Made by a program: the position numbers and the translations under genes
Notes under the pieces: generated by a model
Told to the model about the DNA's origin: nothing
The model's input: only the letters and a program-made list of their open reading frames with translations
Databases searched by the model: none
Shown: piece by piece, positions 16,381 through 24,898 of the stretch
How positions within the stretch are numbered: position 1 is the first letter of the stretch
How the letters are laid out: each line of letters begins with the position of its first letter
DNA from: Roseomonas haemaphysalidis
Lineage (GTDB): Bacteria; Pseudomonadota; Alphaproteobacteria; Acetobacterales; Acetobacteraceae
DNA length: 64,000 bases
Reading direction: 5' to 3'
Assembly: GCF_017355405.1 (NCBI RefSeq)
Contig: NZ_CP061178.1
Span: 248,001 to 312,000 of the forward strand

Positions 16381-17859
16381 GTGAGCACATCAGTCAACGT
16401 TCCTATCGGCCGCAATCAGACCATTTCGGCTTCGGGTGACTACACTCTGACTCTCGGTTTATCGTCCTCCGTCACCGTACAGCGGGACGTGTCGACCCCG
16501 GCCAACGACCCCGTGAATGTCGTTTTCGAGACGATATCTGCTCCGGTACTGAGTACGCTGACCGTTCAGAACGCAAGCGTCACCCTGGGCGGCTTGGCCA
16601 ATCTGGGCGTGCTCACCACCTATAATATAGGCGATGGTGGTCTGCTGGACCTATCAAACCTTGCCAACATAAATGTCGCTGCTCCAATCCGGTTCACTGG
16701 CGAGGGAGGTATCCTTGCTTTGGATCATGACATCGGTTTGGGCGTGCTCAGCGGCATCAGTGGCTTCAACAACGATGACGTCATTGCTTTTCGCGATGTG
16801 GCAGTGGCCACCAGCGCACGTTATGCGAACGGCGTGCTGACCGTTTTCAATGGCGATTCTGCGGTTGCCAGCGTTGCGCTTGGTGGCACCTTCGATACCA
16901 CTGCCCTTGGCGTGCAATCCGATGGACACGGCGGCGTTCATGTGGGCGTAGGCCTGGGCAATGGTGGCGGCTTGTCCAACGATGTCTTCGTGCAAGGCTT
17001 GCACAATGAATATATTTTGGCTCGGACCGATCTTGGCCAGTTGTACTTGCAGGATACTATTGGCGGGCGGGATGCCTCAACGACCGTGACTGACGGAACC
17101 TATGTGCTCTTTGCTGATGGCGTCGGGCGCTTTGACGCCAGCGGCATCGGCAGCGAAGTCGCGCATCTTTATCAGGCGGCGTTTGATCGCCGCCCCGATG
17201 CCACGGGCCTTGAATTCTGGATCAACCGTGTCGAGACGGGGGTGTCCAGCGAGATGGCCGTCGCGACTGGCTTCACCCAGTCCGACGAGTTCCGCGTGAC
17301 CTATGGCAATCTCGACGACCGCAGCTACGTATCCCAGCTCTATCTGAACGTTCTCAATAGAGCAGGCGAGCAGACAGGCATTGATAGCTGGCTCAATCTG
17401 TTGAATACGGGCGCCGGTCGCGACACGGTACTATACGGCTTCGCTAACAGCTTCGAGAACGTCAACAATACGACTTCCCGTACCGGCGACAACGAATATG
17501 GCCACGCTTACCGTCTGTACGAGGCGGCGCTGAACCGAGCACCCGAAGCCACAGGTCTGAACTTCTGGTATAGCAAGCTCGAAGCCGGCGAGAGTGTCGT
17601 CCAGATCGCCCAGGGCTTCATGAATTCCGATGAATTTCGCACCAATTACGGCGGTCAGGACAACGATGGCTTCATCCGCCAGTTGTATCTGAACGTCCTG
17701 GGCCGGGCGCCTGACGCAGCCGGCTTCGAGCATTTCCAGGCCGAATTGGCTTCCGGAACGAGCCGTGCCGAGGTGCTGGTTTCCTTTTCGGACAGTCTGG
17801 AAAACCGCATCCAGACCGCAGGTGAAACCCACGACAACTGGATCTTTCTGGGAGCCTGA
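16381..17859 (+). CDS. DUF4214 repeat protein, probable secreted or surface protein
   Basis: The 492-residue product has a beta-rich, Gly/Val/Thr/Ser-rich N-terminal half with repeated strands such as TLGLSSSVTVQRD and VTLGGLANLGVLTTYNIGDGG. Three DUF4214 units follow from about residue 255, each with the pattern LYQAAFDRRPDATGLEFW, LYEAALNRAPEATGLNFW or LYLNVLGRAPDAAGFEHF. There is no N-terminal signal peptide, and proteins of this kind are often type I secretion substrates or S-layer-like. The GTG at 16381 is preferred because AGGAG sits 8 nt upstream; an in-frame ATG at 16336 is the alternative. G+C is clearly lower than in neighbouring genes, suggesting later acquisition. Confidence 0.8.
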   Translation: MSTSVNVPIGRNQTISASGDYTLTLGLSSSVTVQRDVSTPANDPVNVVFETISAPVLSTLTVQNASVTLGGLANLGVLTTYNIGDGGLLDLSNLANINVAAPIRFTGEGGILALDHDIGLGVLSGISGFNNDDVIAFRDVAVATSARYANGVLTVFNGDSAVASVALGGTFDTTALGVQSDGHGGVHVGVGLGNGGGLSNDVFVQGLHNEYILARTDLGQLYLQDTIGGRDASTTVTDGTYVLFADGVGRFDASGIGSEVAHLYQAAFDRRPDATGLEFWINRVETGVSSEMAVATGFTQSDEFRVTYGNLDDRSYVSQLYLNVLNRAGEQTGIDSWLNLLNTGAGRDTVLYGFANSFENVNNTTSRTGDNEYGHAYRLYEAALNRAPEATGLNFWYSKLEAGESVVQIAQGFMNSDEFRTNYGGQDNDGFIRQLYLNVLGRAPDAAGFEHFQAELASGTSRAEVLVSFSDSLENRIQTAGETHDNWIFLGA

Positions 17860-17892
17860 AGACCATGGTGGCGGCGGAATTGCTCCCCGCCG

Positions 17893-18267
17893 TCATACTT
17901 CCGGGTCGGGGCGGCCGATCAGAGTGATCACCGCCTCGACTATCTTCGACAGGACAAAAGGCTTGTCGAAGACCGCGGCGAACATCTGACCATGCTGCCG
18001 CGCTATCTCAGCTTGTGCTCCGCTCATCAGAATGATCGGCACCGCGCGCCCTTCCGGCAACTCCCGGATCGCGCGGGTCATCTCCAAACCATTCATCGCC
18101 GGCATCATGAAGTCGGTGATCACAAGAGACGGGTGGTCGCGCTGGAAGACCTCCAGCCCCTTTCGTCCGTTGCTGGCGCGAACGACCATGAACCCCTCGT
18201 CTTCCAACGCGAATGTCAGCACATTCGCGATGAGGAACTCATCATCGACCACCAGAATGGTTGTCAT
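17893..18267 (-). CDS. single-domain response regulator (CheY-like)
   Basis: The 124-residue protein is a lone receiver domain: VVDDEF for the acidic pocket, D52-region ITDFMMPAMNG with the phospho-acceptor aspartate, LMSGA for the switch Thr/Ser and FDKPF for the conserved lysine. There is no output domain, so it must act through protein contact. It is the last gene of a minus-strand set with the KaiC-like ATPase (21 bp upstream) and the hybrid kinase, which is the obvious phospho-donor candidate. Confidence 0.9.
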   Translation of the reverse strand: MTTILVVDDEFLIANVLTFALEDEGFMVVRASNGRKGLEVFQRDHPSLVITDFMMPAMNGLEMTRAIRELPEGRAVPIILMSGAQAEIARQHGQMFAAVFDKPFVLSKIVEAVITLIGRPDPEV

Positions 18268-18288
18268 GCTGCGGGTCCGCCTAGCCCA

Positions 18289-19746
18289 TCAGCGTCCCGG
18301 CACCGGGCCCGGCACGTGCGGATAGGTCTGCGTATCCCGCATCGCCCCGGCCAGGTGAAGCCCACGTTCATCAATGATCAATTCTCGCAGGGATGGATCG
18401 AAGTGACTGTCCCTGACTTTGATAACGGATAGCATCCGCCGGAGTTCAGCATCCGCCTCGACAAATCTCGTGAGCAGCAAATTGTCGTACAGGCTCGACA
18501 ATTCGAAGGCCGGTGCCTGGGCATTGGCATCGAACATGTCACGGATTTCCCAAGTGGCGATGACCGTGGCCCTAAGGCCACGCAGCTCGTTCATCAGCGC
18601 GGTGAAGAACTCCACATGGCGATGCGGATTGGTGCTGGCACGCGCGATGCCGCCCAGGCTGTCGATCATCACGCGACGGAAGCCACCTTGCCGCACCGCG
18701 TCCAGGAGCCGGTGCCCCAGCGCATCCATCAGCCGCTCGGTCGTCGGCTGCCACATGACCCTGACGGCGCCGGACGCAATCTTGCCGCGCAGGTCGATGC
18801 CGATGGATGCCGCCTTCTGCACCAGCCTGGCTTCGGTCTCATAGAAACCAAAAACCAGCCCAGGGGCTTCTGGCGTCGCCTCCGCGATCATGTGCAGGCC
18901 AAGGCTGGTCTTGCCGCTGCCGGAAGGCCCCAGGACCAGGGTGCTGGACGCCGGCTGCAGACCGCCGCCGATCATCGCATCCAGTTCTGGAACGCCGGTG
19001 CGGGCCCGGGCGGCCTCCGTCACCTCATCTGTAAGGCGAGTGCTGGGCAGCGCCTCCAACCGGGGGTAGACGACGATACCGTCGTCGCCGATGTCGAACT
19101 CATGCAGACCGGACAGGGCGCCGCTGCCGCGGGTCTTGCGCAGGTGCAGGCGGCGGACGGAGCGGCTGCCGAATACATCCTCGCCCAGCTCGATCACGCC
19201 ATCGACCATGGTGTGCTCGGGGCTGGAGTCGTCCAGCCTCGCGCTGGTCAGAAACAACACGGTGCACCCGGCGAAGGCGGCGTGCCCCTGCAGCTCGGCG
19301 ATGAACCGCTTGGTGTCCAGCTGCGTTTCCGCGCGGGACCGGGCGGTGAGCACGCCATCGACTACCAGCAGGGACGCCTTCTGGCGGCTGATCTCCCGGC
19401 GCAGCAGCCGCACCACCTCGTCGAGCCCTTCGGTCATCAGGGTATCGAAGGCGCTGACGAACTGCATGTCGCTGCCGACCCGCGCCTGGTCGAAGAAGCT
19501 CATGGTGGACAGGAACTGGAACAGCCGCTCGTGCGATTCCGAGAGCAGGGTGGCGAACAGCACCTTGCCGCCGCGGCGCGCATGGTGAAACGCGATCTGG
19601 CTGGCGAAGATCGTCTTGCCCGAGCCCGGGCGCCCCTGGATAATATATGAGGCGCCGGCGACCAGCCCCCCCTTCAGCAGGGTATCCAGTCCTCCGATGC
19701 CGCTTTCAAGCCGAGCCAGTTGTTGCAAAATCCGACTCAGCCTCAC
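18289..19746 (-). CDS. double-domain KaiC-like RecA-superfamily ATPase
   Basis: The 485-residue protein contains two tandem RecA/KaiC domains. Domain 1 (about 10-235) has Walker A GRPGSGKT at 38-45 and Walker B LLVVDG. Domain 2 (about 245-475) has Walker A GPSGSGKT at 273-280 and Walker B RRVMIDSLGG. The start is a GTG at 19746 without clear ribosome binding site; a TTG six codons later is possible. Cyanobacterial KaiC autophosphorylates and keeps time with KaiA and KaiB. No kaiA or kaiB is near, so a clock role is not implied; KaiC-like ATPases elsewhere act in stress signalling. The flanking kinase and response regulator suggest it is a module of a phospho-signalling pathway. Confidence 0.85.
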   Translation of the reverse strand: MRLSRILQQLARLESGIGGLDTLLKGGLVAGASYIIQGRPGSGKTIFASQIAFHHARRGGKVLFATLLSESHERLFQFLSTMSFFDQARVGSDMQFVSAFDTLMTEGLDEVVRLLRREISRQKASLLVVDGVLTARSRAETQLDTKRFIAELQGHAAFAGCTVLFLTSARLDDSSPEHTMVDGVIELGEDVFGSRSVRRLHLRKTRGSGALSGLHEFDIGDDGIVVYPRLEALPSTRLTDEVTEAARARTGVPELDAMIGGGLQPASSTLVLGPSGSGKTSLGLHMIAEATPEAPGLVFGFYETEARLVQKAASIGIDLRGKIASGAVRVMWQPTTERLMDALGHRLLDAVRQGGFRRVMIDSLGGIARASTNPHRHVEFFTALMNELRGLRATVIATWEIRDMFDANAQAPAFELSSLYDNLLLTRFVEADAELRRMLSVIKVRDSHFDPSLRELIIDERGLHLAGAMRDTQTYPHVPGPVPGR

Positions 19747-19835
19747 GCAGGAAGGGTGGAACGAGCGCGCCGCAGGTCAGCGCCGCGTGACCCTCATGCC
19801 CTGATCCTCCCTTCGGGTCAAAGCCCCAGGCGCGG

Positions 19836-22382
19836 TCAGCGGGTCCGCAATGACATCGCCTCGCCCAGGCTGCCGAGCAGCCGGCGGGTGTTGTAGGGCT
19901 TGCGCAACAGCACGGCGCTGTCGCGCATCGCCGCCGGCAGGTGATTCTCGCCAGACGCGAAGACCACCGCGATGCCGGGCGTCGCCACCCGGGCCTCGGC
20001 CGCGAGGCGGTCACCGGTCAGGCCGGGCAGGCCGATATCGGTCATCAACAGGTCGAAGCGCCGGCTTCTCAGCAGGGACAGCGCTACGGAGGCCTCGGGC
20101 GCGATCTCGACGGAATGCCCGGCGCGGCGGAGAATTTCGCTGGTATCCGCCCGGATGGCGGCGTCGTCCTCCACAAGTAGCACCGTCAAGGGCGGGACGG
20201 CGGCTTGCGACGACCCGGCCTGAATGCGAGACCGCTGCGCCTGATTGGCCAGCACGTGGCGGAACTTCCGCGCCAGCGCCTGCCGGGAATACGGCTTGCT
20301 GAGCAGCTCCACCCCCGCATCCAGCCGCCCACCATGCACGATGGCGTTTTCGGCGTAGCCCGAGGTGAACAGCACCGCGATCCCTGGCAGGCGGGCGCGG
20401 GCACGCTCGGCCAACTCGGTGCTGCGTATCGGCCCGGGCATCACCACATCGGTGAACAACAGGTCGATGGGCATGCCGCTTTCGATGATGGACAAGGCCG
20501 CCTGTGCGTCACGCGCCCGCAGCACGCGGTATCCCAGGCCGGTCAGCGTTTCCACCACCACGCCGCGCACCGCGTCGTCATCCTCCACCACCAGCACCGT
20601 CTCGGTGCCGCCGCCGACCGCGGGCGCGGACGGCAGGCTGTCCTGCTGCTCCTCCGCTTCGCTGCGGGGCAGATACAGCTTGATGCAGGTTCCCTGCCCC
20701 GGCTCGCTGTAGATGACGACATGGCCGCCCGACTGGCGGACGAAGCCGTAGACCATGGACAGGCCCAGCCCGGTGCCCTGCCCTTCCGGCTTCGTGGTGA
20801 AGAACGGCTCGAACACCTTGGCCTGCACCTCCGGCGTCATGCCGGTGCCGGTGTCGCTGACGGACAGGACAACATAGCTGCCGGGCACTGCCTCGGGGTT
20901 CATGCGCACGTAAGTCTCATCGAGCACGGCGTTGCTGGCTTCGATGGTCAGCTGCCCCTGGCCGTTCATGGCGTCGCGCGCGTTGATGGCCAGGTTCAAC
21001 AGCGCGTTCTGCACCTGCCCAGGGTCGACCATCGTGTTCCACAACTCGGCCGCGACCACCGTTTCCAGCTCCACCTGCTCGCCCAGGCTGCGCCGCAACA
21101 AATCTTCCAGCCGGCTGACAAAGCGGCCGATGTTGACCACCCGGGGCTGCAGCGGTTGCCGGCGCCCGAAGGCCAGCAGCTGCGATGCCAGCCGTGCCCC
21201 ACGCTCCACCGCCTCCAGCGCGCCATGCACCCGGTTGGTCGGCTCCCGTTGGCCGGCGACATCCTCGGCCAGCAGTTCCAGGCTGCCGTGGATCACCTGC
21301 AGCAGATTGTTGAAGTCGTGGGCGACACCGCCGGTCAGGTTGCCCATGGCTTCCATCTTCTGCGCCTGCAGAAGCTGCGCCTCGGCCTTCTGGCGCTCCT
21401 GTTGCTCCTCTGTCAGCTGGCGGGTGCGCTCCCGCACCCGCGCCTCCAGCTCCAGTGCGCTTTGCCGCAGCATGTCGCGGGCCCGGACGGTGTGCTCGAT
21501 GTCGGTGCAGGAGCCGACCCAACGCTCCACTTGGCCCGTCGCCGCATCGCGCACCGGCAGGGCGCGGCGCAGAAACCAGCGCCACACCCCGTCAGCCCGG
21601 CGCAGGCGGTATTCCGACTGGTAGCCCTGGCCTGACTCGATCGCGTGGCGCCAATTCAGCGCGGCATCCGACTGGTCGTCCGGATGGACGACGCTGAGCC
21701 AGGTCTTGACGTCCGTGGCCCCGGCATCCAGCCCCGTGAACTCGCGCCAGCGATCGTTGAAGAAATCGTAGTCGCCGGCTGCATTCGCGGTCCAAACCAA
21801 CTGCGGGATGGCCGAAGTCAATGCCTTGAGATGTTCCTCACTCTGCTGCAACCGCCGGCCATCGGCATCCTGGCGATGTTGCAACAGCACGCGCTCGGTG
21901 GTGTCCGTCACCAGGGACAACACGCCGACAGGCTGGTTGCGGCGGTTGCGCACCGGGCTGTAGTGCAGGTCCAGCCAGACGTCCTGCCGGGCCCCATCGC
22001 GCGACAGCGTATAAGGAAATTCCCGGAAGGACTGCGTGCCACCACGCAGGCAATGCCGCAGCACCTGCTCGGCGAACGTCGCGCCGTCCGGCCAGGCCTT
22101 CGCCGCGGGCTGGCCGAGCTGGTCCGGATGCCGGTCGCCGGAGAAGGCGGCGAAGGCATCGTTGTAGAGTATCGTCCCCGCCTCGCCCCACATCAGCACC
22201 AGCGGTATGGAAGAACCGAGCATGAAACTCACCGTCGCCCGCAGCGTCCCGCCCCATTCAATGATGGGGCCGAGCGGCGTTGCCGCCCAGTCGAACTCGC
22301 GGATCAGCGCCGCCATGCCGTGATGGCCCATGGGAAACTGCGTCGCTGGGTCGATGATGACATCGCGGACGACGCGGTTCAT
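19836..22382 (-). CDS. hybrid sensor histidine kinase with two PAS and two receiver domains
   Basis: The 848-residue cytoplasmic protein has no membrane segment. In order: a PAS-like domain (about 25-170, LVLMWGEAGTILYNDAFAAF), a PAS_3-type domain (about 190-310, FFNDRWREFTGLDAG, PDDQSDAALNW), a coiled coil, a HisKA domain with phospho-acceptor in GGVAHDFNNLLQ near 355, an HATPase with NLAINARDAM, DTGTGM and GTGLGLSMVYGF, and two receivers (TVLVVEDDDAVR with LLFTDVVMPG, and TVLLVEDDAAIR with LLMTDIGLPG). Internal receivers suggest a phosphorelay. It is first in the operon before the KaiC-like ATPase and the lone response regulator. The signal sensed is unknown. Confidence 0.92.
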   Translation of the reverse strand: MNRVVRDVIIDPATQFPMGHHGMAALIREFDWAATPLGPIIEWGGTLRATVSFMLGSSIPLVLMWGEAGTILYNDAFAAFSGDRHPDQLGQPAAKAWPDGATFAEQVLRHCLRGGTQSFREFPYTLSRDGARQDVWLDLHYSPVRNRRNQPVGVLSLVTDTTERVLLQHRQDADGRRLQQSEEHLKALTSAIPQLVWTANAAGDYDFFNDRWREFTGLDAGATDVKTWLSVVHPDDQSDAALNWRHAIESGQGYQSEYRLRRADGVWRWFLRRALPVRDAATGQVERWVGSCTDIEHTVRARDMLRQSALELEARVRERTRQLTEEQQERQKAEAQLLQAQKMEAMGNLTGGVAHDFNNLLQVIHGSLELLAEDVAGQREPTNRVHGALEAVERGARLASQLLAFGRRQPLQPRVVNIGRFVSRLEDLLRRSLGEQVELETVVAAELWNTMVDPGQVQNALLNLAINARDAMNGQGQLTIEASNAVLDETYVRMNPEAVPGSYVVLSVSDTGTGMTPEVQAKVFEPFFTTKPEGQGTGLGLSMVYGFVRQSGGHVVIYSEPGQGTCIKLYLPRSEAEEQQDSLPSAPAVGGGTETVLVVEDDDAVRGVVVETLTGLGYRVLRARDAQAALSIIESGMPIDLLFTDVVMPGPIRSTELAERARARLPGIAVLFTSGYAENAIVHGGRLDAGVELLSKPYSRQALARKFRHVLANQAQRSRIQAGSSQAAVPPLTVLLVEDDAAIRADTSEILRRAGHSVEIAPEASVALSLLRSRRFDLLMTDIGLPGLTGDRLAAEARVATPGIAVVFASGENHLPAAMRDSAVLLRKPYNTRRLLGSLGEAMSLRTR

Positions 22383-22473
22383 GGCAAACGCCGATCAGGC
22401 GGGACATCGCGCGGGCTATCGGGGGGGCAGGACACGGGAACCGACGGACTTTCGCTGGTTGAGCCGATTTACT

Positions 22474-22502
22474 TTAATAGAATGTAGGTTTCGCTGCATC
22501 AA
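22474..22502 (-). promoter_or_regulatory. candidate sigma-70-type promoter for the kinase operon
   Basis: Read on the minus strand, TTGATG (22502-22497) is followed after exactly 17 nt by TATTAA (22479-22474), inside the only A+T-rich patch of this gap. The implied start near 22467 leaves a leader of about 85 nt before the kinase ATG at 22382. Each box matches the consensus at 4 of 6 positions, so this is plausible but unproven. Confidence 0.4.
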
Positions 22503-22667
22503 ATGTAAGTCCGCCAGGGAAACGAACTGCCACCACGCCCTATCCTCCGAGCAGATAAGATGGCCGGCCCACATCCGCGCCGTCCGGCCGCAGCGTGGTG
22601 GCGGCGCGGCGGCAACCCGTGTGGCGTCCGCGTGGTTCTCCTTACGACCGAACGGAGGATAACCATC

Positions 22668-22982
22668 ATGCGCATTGCGACACTCGCCCTTTCCCTGGCC
22701 ACCCTGGTAGGCGCCGCCACGCCGGTGCTCGCACAGCCCGGTCCGCAAACGCCGATCAGCCAGCCGCCGACCGCCTCGGTCCCCAATCCGAACAGCGGCA
22801 CCGCCAGTTCCAGCACGGGGCTGAGCCGCCCCGGCGGCAATGCGGGCAACAGCGCCGCGCAGCCTGGGCCGCAATCCGCCACGCCGGCCCGCCCCGACAC
22901 GCTGACCACGGAGGGCCCGTCGCTGGAAAGCCAGTCCGTCGGCCCCGGTGCACGGCCCGACCAGACTCCTCCCCGGCGCTGA
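22668..22982 (+). CDS. small exported Pro/Ser/Gly-rich protein
   Basis: The 104-residue product begins with a clear Sec signal peptide (MRIATLALSLATLVGAATPV ending LAQ) and continues as a low-complexity chain rich in Pro, Ser, Gly, Asn and Gln with no fold visible. GGAGGAT lies well placed upstream of the ATG at 22668. It is probably a periplasmic intrinsically disordered protein. I do not recognise a family. The neighbouring genes on both sides run on the other strand, so it is likely monocistronic. Confidence 0.65.
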   Translation: MRIATLALSLATLVGAATPVLAQPGPQTPISQPPTASVPNPNSGTASSSTGLSRPGGNAGNSAAQPGPQSATPARPDTLTTEGPSLESQSVGPGARPDQTPPRR

Positions 22983-22987
22983 CCAGC

Positions 22988-23018
22988 CGGCGCCGGAAGG
23001 GTCAACCATCCGGCGCCG
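22988..23018. terminator. bidirectional hairpin between convergent genes
   Basis: CGGCGCCGGA (22988-22997) and TCCGGCGCCG (23009-23018) are exact reverse complements around an 11-nt loop. It starts 6 nt after the stop of the small exported protein and reaches into the 3' end of the convergent tetR gene, where a two-way terminator is expected. No T-run is present. Confidence 0.5.
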
Positions 23019-23646
23019 CCAGCAGCACGCGCATGGCCGATTGCAGATGCGCCGCTCGTAGCATCGCCGCATCCGGCGCCCCTTCTCCCAGTGTCATGCG
23101 CCAAACCGAGCCCATCAGGATCGGTGCGAGCAGCACATGGGCCAACCCCGGCAGGCTGTCGGCATCAGGGCGGAACTCACCGCTTTCCACCCCAGCGCGC
23201 AGCACCTGCCGGGTGAGCATCAGCGAAGGCTGCAGGATTTCGCTCCGGTAGAATTCCGCCAGCTCCGGGAAGCGGTCGGCTTCCGTCATCAGCAGCCGCA
23301 TCAGGATGTGCTCGCGCGGCTCCAGCGCCATGCGGGCATAGCCCAGGTCAATCAACGCGGTGATGAGGCCGCGCGCGCTGCCGGCGAAGCCGCTGGCAAG
23401 TTGGTTCGCCTCGGCCAGCGCGGGTGCCACGCAGCTCGCGATGGCGGCACGGAACAGGTCGGTCTTGCCGCCGGGAAAGTAGTGATAAAGCAGTCCCTTG
23501 GTGACGCCGGCCCGGTTGGCGACCGCCGCCATGCGGGCACCGGCATAGCCACGGCCAGCAAATTCCTCCACCGCCGCTTCCAGAATCAGGGCATGGCGCT
23601 CGGCGGAAGGCAGCCGGGCGCCCCGGGCAGGCAGTGCATCGTTCAT
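23002..23646 (-). CDS. TetR/AcrR-family transcriptional repressor of the adjacent RND pump
   Basis: The 214-residue protein has the TetR N-terminal helix-turn-helix (ILEAAVEEFAGRGYAGARMA, VANRAGVTKGLLYHYF) in residues 15-62 and an all-helical ligand domain behind it. It is divergent from the RND adaptor/permease operon across a 94-bp gap that contains a perfect 7+2+7 palindrome at 23662-23677. That arrangement is typical for a local repressor relieved by a pump substrate. The ligand is unknown. Confidence 0.9.
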   Translation of the reverse strand: MNDALPARGARLPSAERHALILEAAVEEFAGRGYAGARMAAVANRAGVTKGLLYHYFPGGKTDLFRAAIASCVAPALAEANQLASGFAGSARGLITALIDLGYARMALEPREHILMRLLMTEADRFPELAEFYRSEILQPSLMLTRQVLRAGVESGEFRPDADSLPGLAHVLLAPILMGSVWRMTLGEGAPDAAMLRAAHLQSAMRVLLAAPDG

Positions 23647-23661
23647 CGTCGCATCCAGTTA

Positions 23662-23677
23662 TTGACCATTTGGTCAA
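23662..23677. promoter_or_regulatory. TetR-type operator between repressor and efflux operon
   Basis: TTGACCATTTGGTCAA is a perfect palindrome (7-bp arms, 2-bp centre) 16 bp before the tetR start and 64 bp before the adaptor start. It closely resembles TetR-family operators and includes a TTGACC that could serve as -35 on either strand, since the palindrome is symmetric. Repression of both divergent genes by the encoded TetR protein is inferred. Confidence 0.75.
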
Positions 23678-23740
23678 CAAGAACAATATAGCCTTGGCCG
23701 CGGCCTACTGCCGCCATGCCTGGGACCCCGGACCTCGTCC

Positions 23741-24895
23741 ATGCTCGACAGCCCGATGCCACACGCTGACTACGCTTCCCGATGTAGGCCGGTTGCCCGC
23801 TCCCGGCGCTGGCTGGCGCTGTTGGTCCTTGTCCTGGCCGGCGGGGCCGGCTGGTGGCTGTGGCCGCGCACGGCGCCGGTGTCCGTGCCGGTCACGACGT
23901 CCGCCTCCCCCCTCCCGTCGCTGTCGGTCACCGTGGTCCCGGTGCAGGCACGCCCGCTCGCCCGCGTTGTTTTCGGGGACGGCAGTGTCGTGCCATGGCA
24001 GGAACTGGTGATCGGGGCCGAAACCGGAGGGCTGCGGGTTTCCGCCGTCCTGGTCGAGGAAGGCGATGCCGTGCGGGCCGGGCAGGTGCTGCTGCAACTG
24101 GACGCCTCCGTGGCCACCGCGCAACGCGATGGCGCAGCGGCTGGCCTGCAGGAAGCCGAGGCTGCGCTGGCCATCGCGCGCAGCGACCTCGGCCGCGCCA
24201 CGCAGTTGTCGACCTCGGGCAGCGCGTCGCGCCAGCTGGTGGACCAGCGGCAGGCGGCGGCACGGCAGGCCGAGGCGCGGCTCGCTTCCGCCCGCGCCGC
24301 CCTGGCGGAAGCCGAGGCACGGCTGGCGCAGGCCACCATCCGCGCACCCTTCGCGGGTATCGTGCTGCGACGAAACGTGCTGGCCGGCGCCGTGCCGGGC
24401 CTTGGCACTGAGCTGGTGCGGCTGCTGCGCGACGGGCGGCTGGAACTGGATGCCCGGGTGCCAGAGCTGGAGCTGTCCGCCGTGGCCCCGGGCCAGGCGG
24501 TGCGGGTGACGCATGGCGGGCGGGAGATCGCCGCCACGGTGCGCGCGGTGGCCCCAAACGTGACGGCGGAAAGCCGGCTGGGCGTCGTGCACGTGGCCTT
24601 GCCGCCGGACTCCGGCCTGCGCCCGGGCATGTTCGCCCGTGCCGAGATCCATGGCGACGCCGCGCCCGCCCTGGTGGTGCCGCAGGAGGCCGTGGTGTTC
24701 CGCGACGGCGCCGCCGCCGCTTTCGTGGTGGAGGACGGTCAGGCGCGGCTGCGCCGGCTGGACACCGGCGCGCGGCAGGATGGCGAGGTGGAAGTCCGCG
24801 CCGGCCTCGCCGCCGGCGAAGCCGTGGTGCGGTCCGGCGCAGGCTTTCTGGCGGATGGCGACCGCGTGCGCGTGGTCCCGGCCGTGGGTGGCTGA
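23741..24895 (+). CDS. RND efflux periplasmic adaptor subunit (membrane fusion protein)
   Basis: The 384-residue protein has an N-terminal membrane anchor (RRWLALLVLVLAGGAGWWLW), a biotinyl-lipoyl-like domain (VLVEEGDAVRAGQVLLQLD), a helical hairpin rich in Ala/Arg/Glu (about 115-195), its second lipoyl half (ATIRAPFAGIVLRRNVLAG) and a beta-barrel/membrane-proximal region (GLRPGMFARAEI, VVPQEAVVF). It links the inner membrane pump to an outer membrane channel. It ends 3 nt before the permease gene. No outer membrane factor gene is linked. In-frame ATGs at 23741 and 23756 are both possible starts. Confidence 0.92.
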   Translation: MLDSPMPHADYASRCRPVARSRRWLALLVLVLAGGAGWWLWPRTAPVSVPVTTSASPLPSLSVTVVPVQARPLARVVFGDGSVVPWQELVIGAETGGLRVSAVLVEEGDAVRAGQVLLQLDASVATAQRDGAAAGLQEAEAALAIARSDLGRATQLSTSGSASRQLVDQRQAAARQAEARLASARAALAEAEARLAQATIRAPFAGIVLRRNVLAGAVPGLGTELVRLLRDGRLELDARVPELELSAVAPGQAVRVTHGGREIAATVRAVAPNVTAESRLGVVHVALPPDSGLRPGMFARAEIHGDAAPALVVPQEAVVFRDGAAAAFVVEDGQARLRRLDTGARQDGEVEVRAGLAAGEAVVRSGAGFLADGDRVRVVPAVGG

Positions 24896-24898
24896 GCG

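Noticed and set aside
18289..19746. A circadian clock locus
   Set aside because: Only a KaiC-like protein is present; neither kaiA nor kaiB is visible, so timing function would be over-interpretation.
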